NCBI GenBank assembly: GCA_024707075.1
Contig: JANQAK010000003.1
Span: forward strand, 248,001-312,000
DNA from: Afipia sp.
GTDB lineage: Bacteria; Pseudomonadota; Alphaproteobacteria; Rhizobiales; Xanthobacteraceae
Length of the DNA: 64,000 nt
Direction of reading: 5' to 3'
How positions within the stretch are numbered: position 1 is the first letter of the stretch; every line of letters starts with the position of its first letter. The translations under genes and the position numbers were made by a program. Shown here in pieces: positions 63,139-64,000 of the stretch. The notes under the pieces are model-generated. The model did not search any database, was not told the DNA's origin, and saw only the letters and a program-made list of their open reading frames with translations.

Positions 63139-63651
63139 TCACCGCGTCCCGAACAGCGGATGGGCCACCCGGTCGCCGGCCTGAATGCCGTATTTCCGTG
63201 CGGTGCCGCCCATCACCTCAAGCACGCCCTTGGCCAGACCGCCGGACGAGATGATCTTCTCGGATTGCGGCTCGGTGTTCTCCGCGATCCGCAGAATCCG
63301 GCCGTCGCTGCGGATGAAGATCATGTCGAGGGGAATGAAGGTGTTCTTCATCCACATCGACACCGGTTGCTCGGGCGAGAAGTCGAACAGCATGCCCCGC
63401 CCCTCCGCCAGTTCCTTGCGGTACATCAGGCCGGTCGCGCGTTCCTCGTCGGTCTTGGCGATCTCGACGGTGAACACATGGACGCCAGACCGGGTGACGA
63501 TCTCGAGCGGCTGCACCTCGGCCGCCGGAGCGCTGATCGATGTGACGGCCAGCAGCGCAAGGACCACGGCGGCAAGCGCGCGCCATGGCCGTTTCCGGCT
63601 TCGCAACAAGACGGGCGATGGAGGGAATTCCAGCCGAAGAAGAGAATACAT
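63139..63651 (-). CDS. DUF192 domain exported protein
   Basis: 170 residues from the ATG 63651 (MYSLLRLEFPPSPV); the frame opens at 63744. A signal peptide or anchor (WRALAAVVLALLAVTSISAP) precedes the DUF192 barrel: HVFTVEIAKTDEERATGLMY, GRGMLFDFSPEQPVSMWMKN, TFIPLDMIFIRSDGRI, and GGLAKGVLEVMGGTARKYGI. The domain is widespread, small and of unknown function. Its location downstream of a cold-shock gene on the same strand is a recurrent alphaproteobacterial pairing. The start remains uncertain between the two ATGs. Confidence 0.85.
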   Translation of the reverse strand: MYSLLRLEFPPSPVLLRSRKRPWRALAAVVLALLAVTSISAPAAEVQPLEIVTRSGVHVFTVEIAKTDEERATGLMYRKELAEGRGMLFDFSPEQPVSMWMKNTFIPLDMIFIRSDGRILRIAENTEPQSEKIISSGGLAKGVLEVMGGTARKYGIQAGDRVAHPLFGTR

Positions 63652-63807
63652 ACGCGAGCCAAGCCTTGCCGTTCGACGCCGGCACCCTAGCCCGGCAATC
63701 ATGGCGAAGACCAGACGCTGCCATGCCCGGTCCATCGGGATCACGCGGATGTGGTCAGAACAAGCCGACGCACGGCAGCCTGTCAGTGAAACGAAGGCTG
63801 CGCGGGA

Positions 63808-64000
63808 TCAGTGCGACGACAATCCGGGGGCGCCGGTTTCGGGTTGGATCTCCGCCGCCATCATGCCTTTGGAGCCGGGTCCGAACCGGACCAGCACGTA
63901 CTGGCCGGGGCGTAGTTCGGTCATGCCGTAGCGGCGCAGGGTTTCCATGTGGACGAAAATGTCCGGCGTGCCCTCGCCGCAGGTCAGGAATCCGAAGCCG
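63808..64000 (-). CDS. Cold-shock domain protein, partial (N-terminal part beyond the window)
   Basis: The minus strand from the right edge reads GFGFLTCGEGTPDIFVHMET, LRRYGMTELRPGQYVLVRFG, then GPGSKGMMAAEIQPETG and a stop at 63808-63810. The aromatic RNP1-type core GFGFL and RNP2-type DIFVH are those of a cold-shock domain that binds single-stranded RNA or DNA. The variant sequence resembles the second domain of the two-domain cold-shock proteins found in Bradyrhizobiaceae, but the upstream part cannot be seen. It precedes the DUF192 gene. Confidence 0.88.
   Translation of the reverse strand, partial: GFGFLTCGEGTPDIFVHMETLRRYGMTELRPGQYVLVRFGPGSKGMMAAEIQPETGAPGLSSH

Overview
The window is high-GC alphaproteobacterial DNA. 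It is most likely from the Bradyrhizobium / Rhodopseudomonas / Afipia / Nitrobacter group. The basis is gene content and order: valS - popZ-type DUF2497 - tolC - PCMT-like methyltransferase, an aapJQMP amino-acid transporter, a BacA-like ABC exporter, an alpha-2-macroglobulin/PBP1C pair, and intergenic palindromes of the type common in these genomes. There is no rRNA, CRISPR, plasmid or phage replication gene, integrase or complete insertion sequence. Four tRNA genes are present: Cys-GCA, Asn-GUU, Arg-UCU and Pro-UGG.

Layout. Positions 1-6200 hold valS (cut by the left edge), a popZ-like gene, tolC and a methyltransferase-fold gene, all on the minus strand. Two small genes and tRNA-Cys follow. 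From about 7.5 to 13.7 kb the DNA is AT-richer and looks like an accessory surface-polysaccharide region. It carries a flippase-like/O-antigen-ligase fusion, a broken XRE regulator, a truncated beta-barrel gene, a TylF-type O-methyltransferase and a frameshifted acyltransferase-SGNH gene. It ends at an intact beta-barrel porin gene, which supplied or shares the 3' end of the truncated copy. After tRNA-Asn come a membrane-protein gene pair, a DTW tRNA-modification enzyme, a BacA-like ABC exporter, and a four-gene efflux operon (outer-membrane factor, adaptor, two RND pumps). Its genes are separated by palindromic repeats.

Positions 28.4-30.0 kb hold a compact AT-rich cassette of three genes. 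It contains an XRE regulator and a perfect 16-bp palindrome over the first start codon. I do not recognise the two partner proteins, and this is the best candidate for an undescribed system. Next come a cyclopropane-fatty-acid synthase, cysteine synthase, the Aap transporter and cystathionine beta-lyase, so sulfur amino-acid and amino-acid uptake functions lie together. Positions 39.0-50.3 kb form one long minus-strand envelope run: alpha-2-macroglobulin, PBP1C, an ArnT-like lipid glycosyltransferase, a PAP2 phosphatase, a polyprenyl-phosphate sugar transferase and a LAB_N protein.

Positions 50.6-64 kb hold tRNA-Arg, several small genes, a DctPQM TRAP transporter, a leucine/isovalerate degradation operon (mccB, enoyl-CoA hydratase, mccA, HMG-CoA lyase), an NDUFS4-type complex I subunit, opgC, tRNA-Pro, a DUF192 gene and the end of a cold-shock gene.

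A major caveat is that at least eight genes are split by what looks like one small indel each: XRE, acyltransferase, cassette gene C, cysK, pbpC, alpha-2-macroglobulin, mccB and opgC. Correcting them restores expected protein lengths. Because several are housekeeping genes, sequencing error is a more economical explanation than gene decay for many of them.
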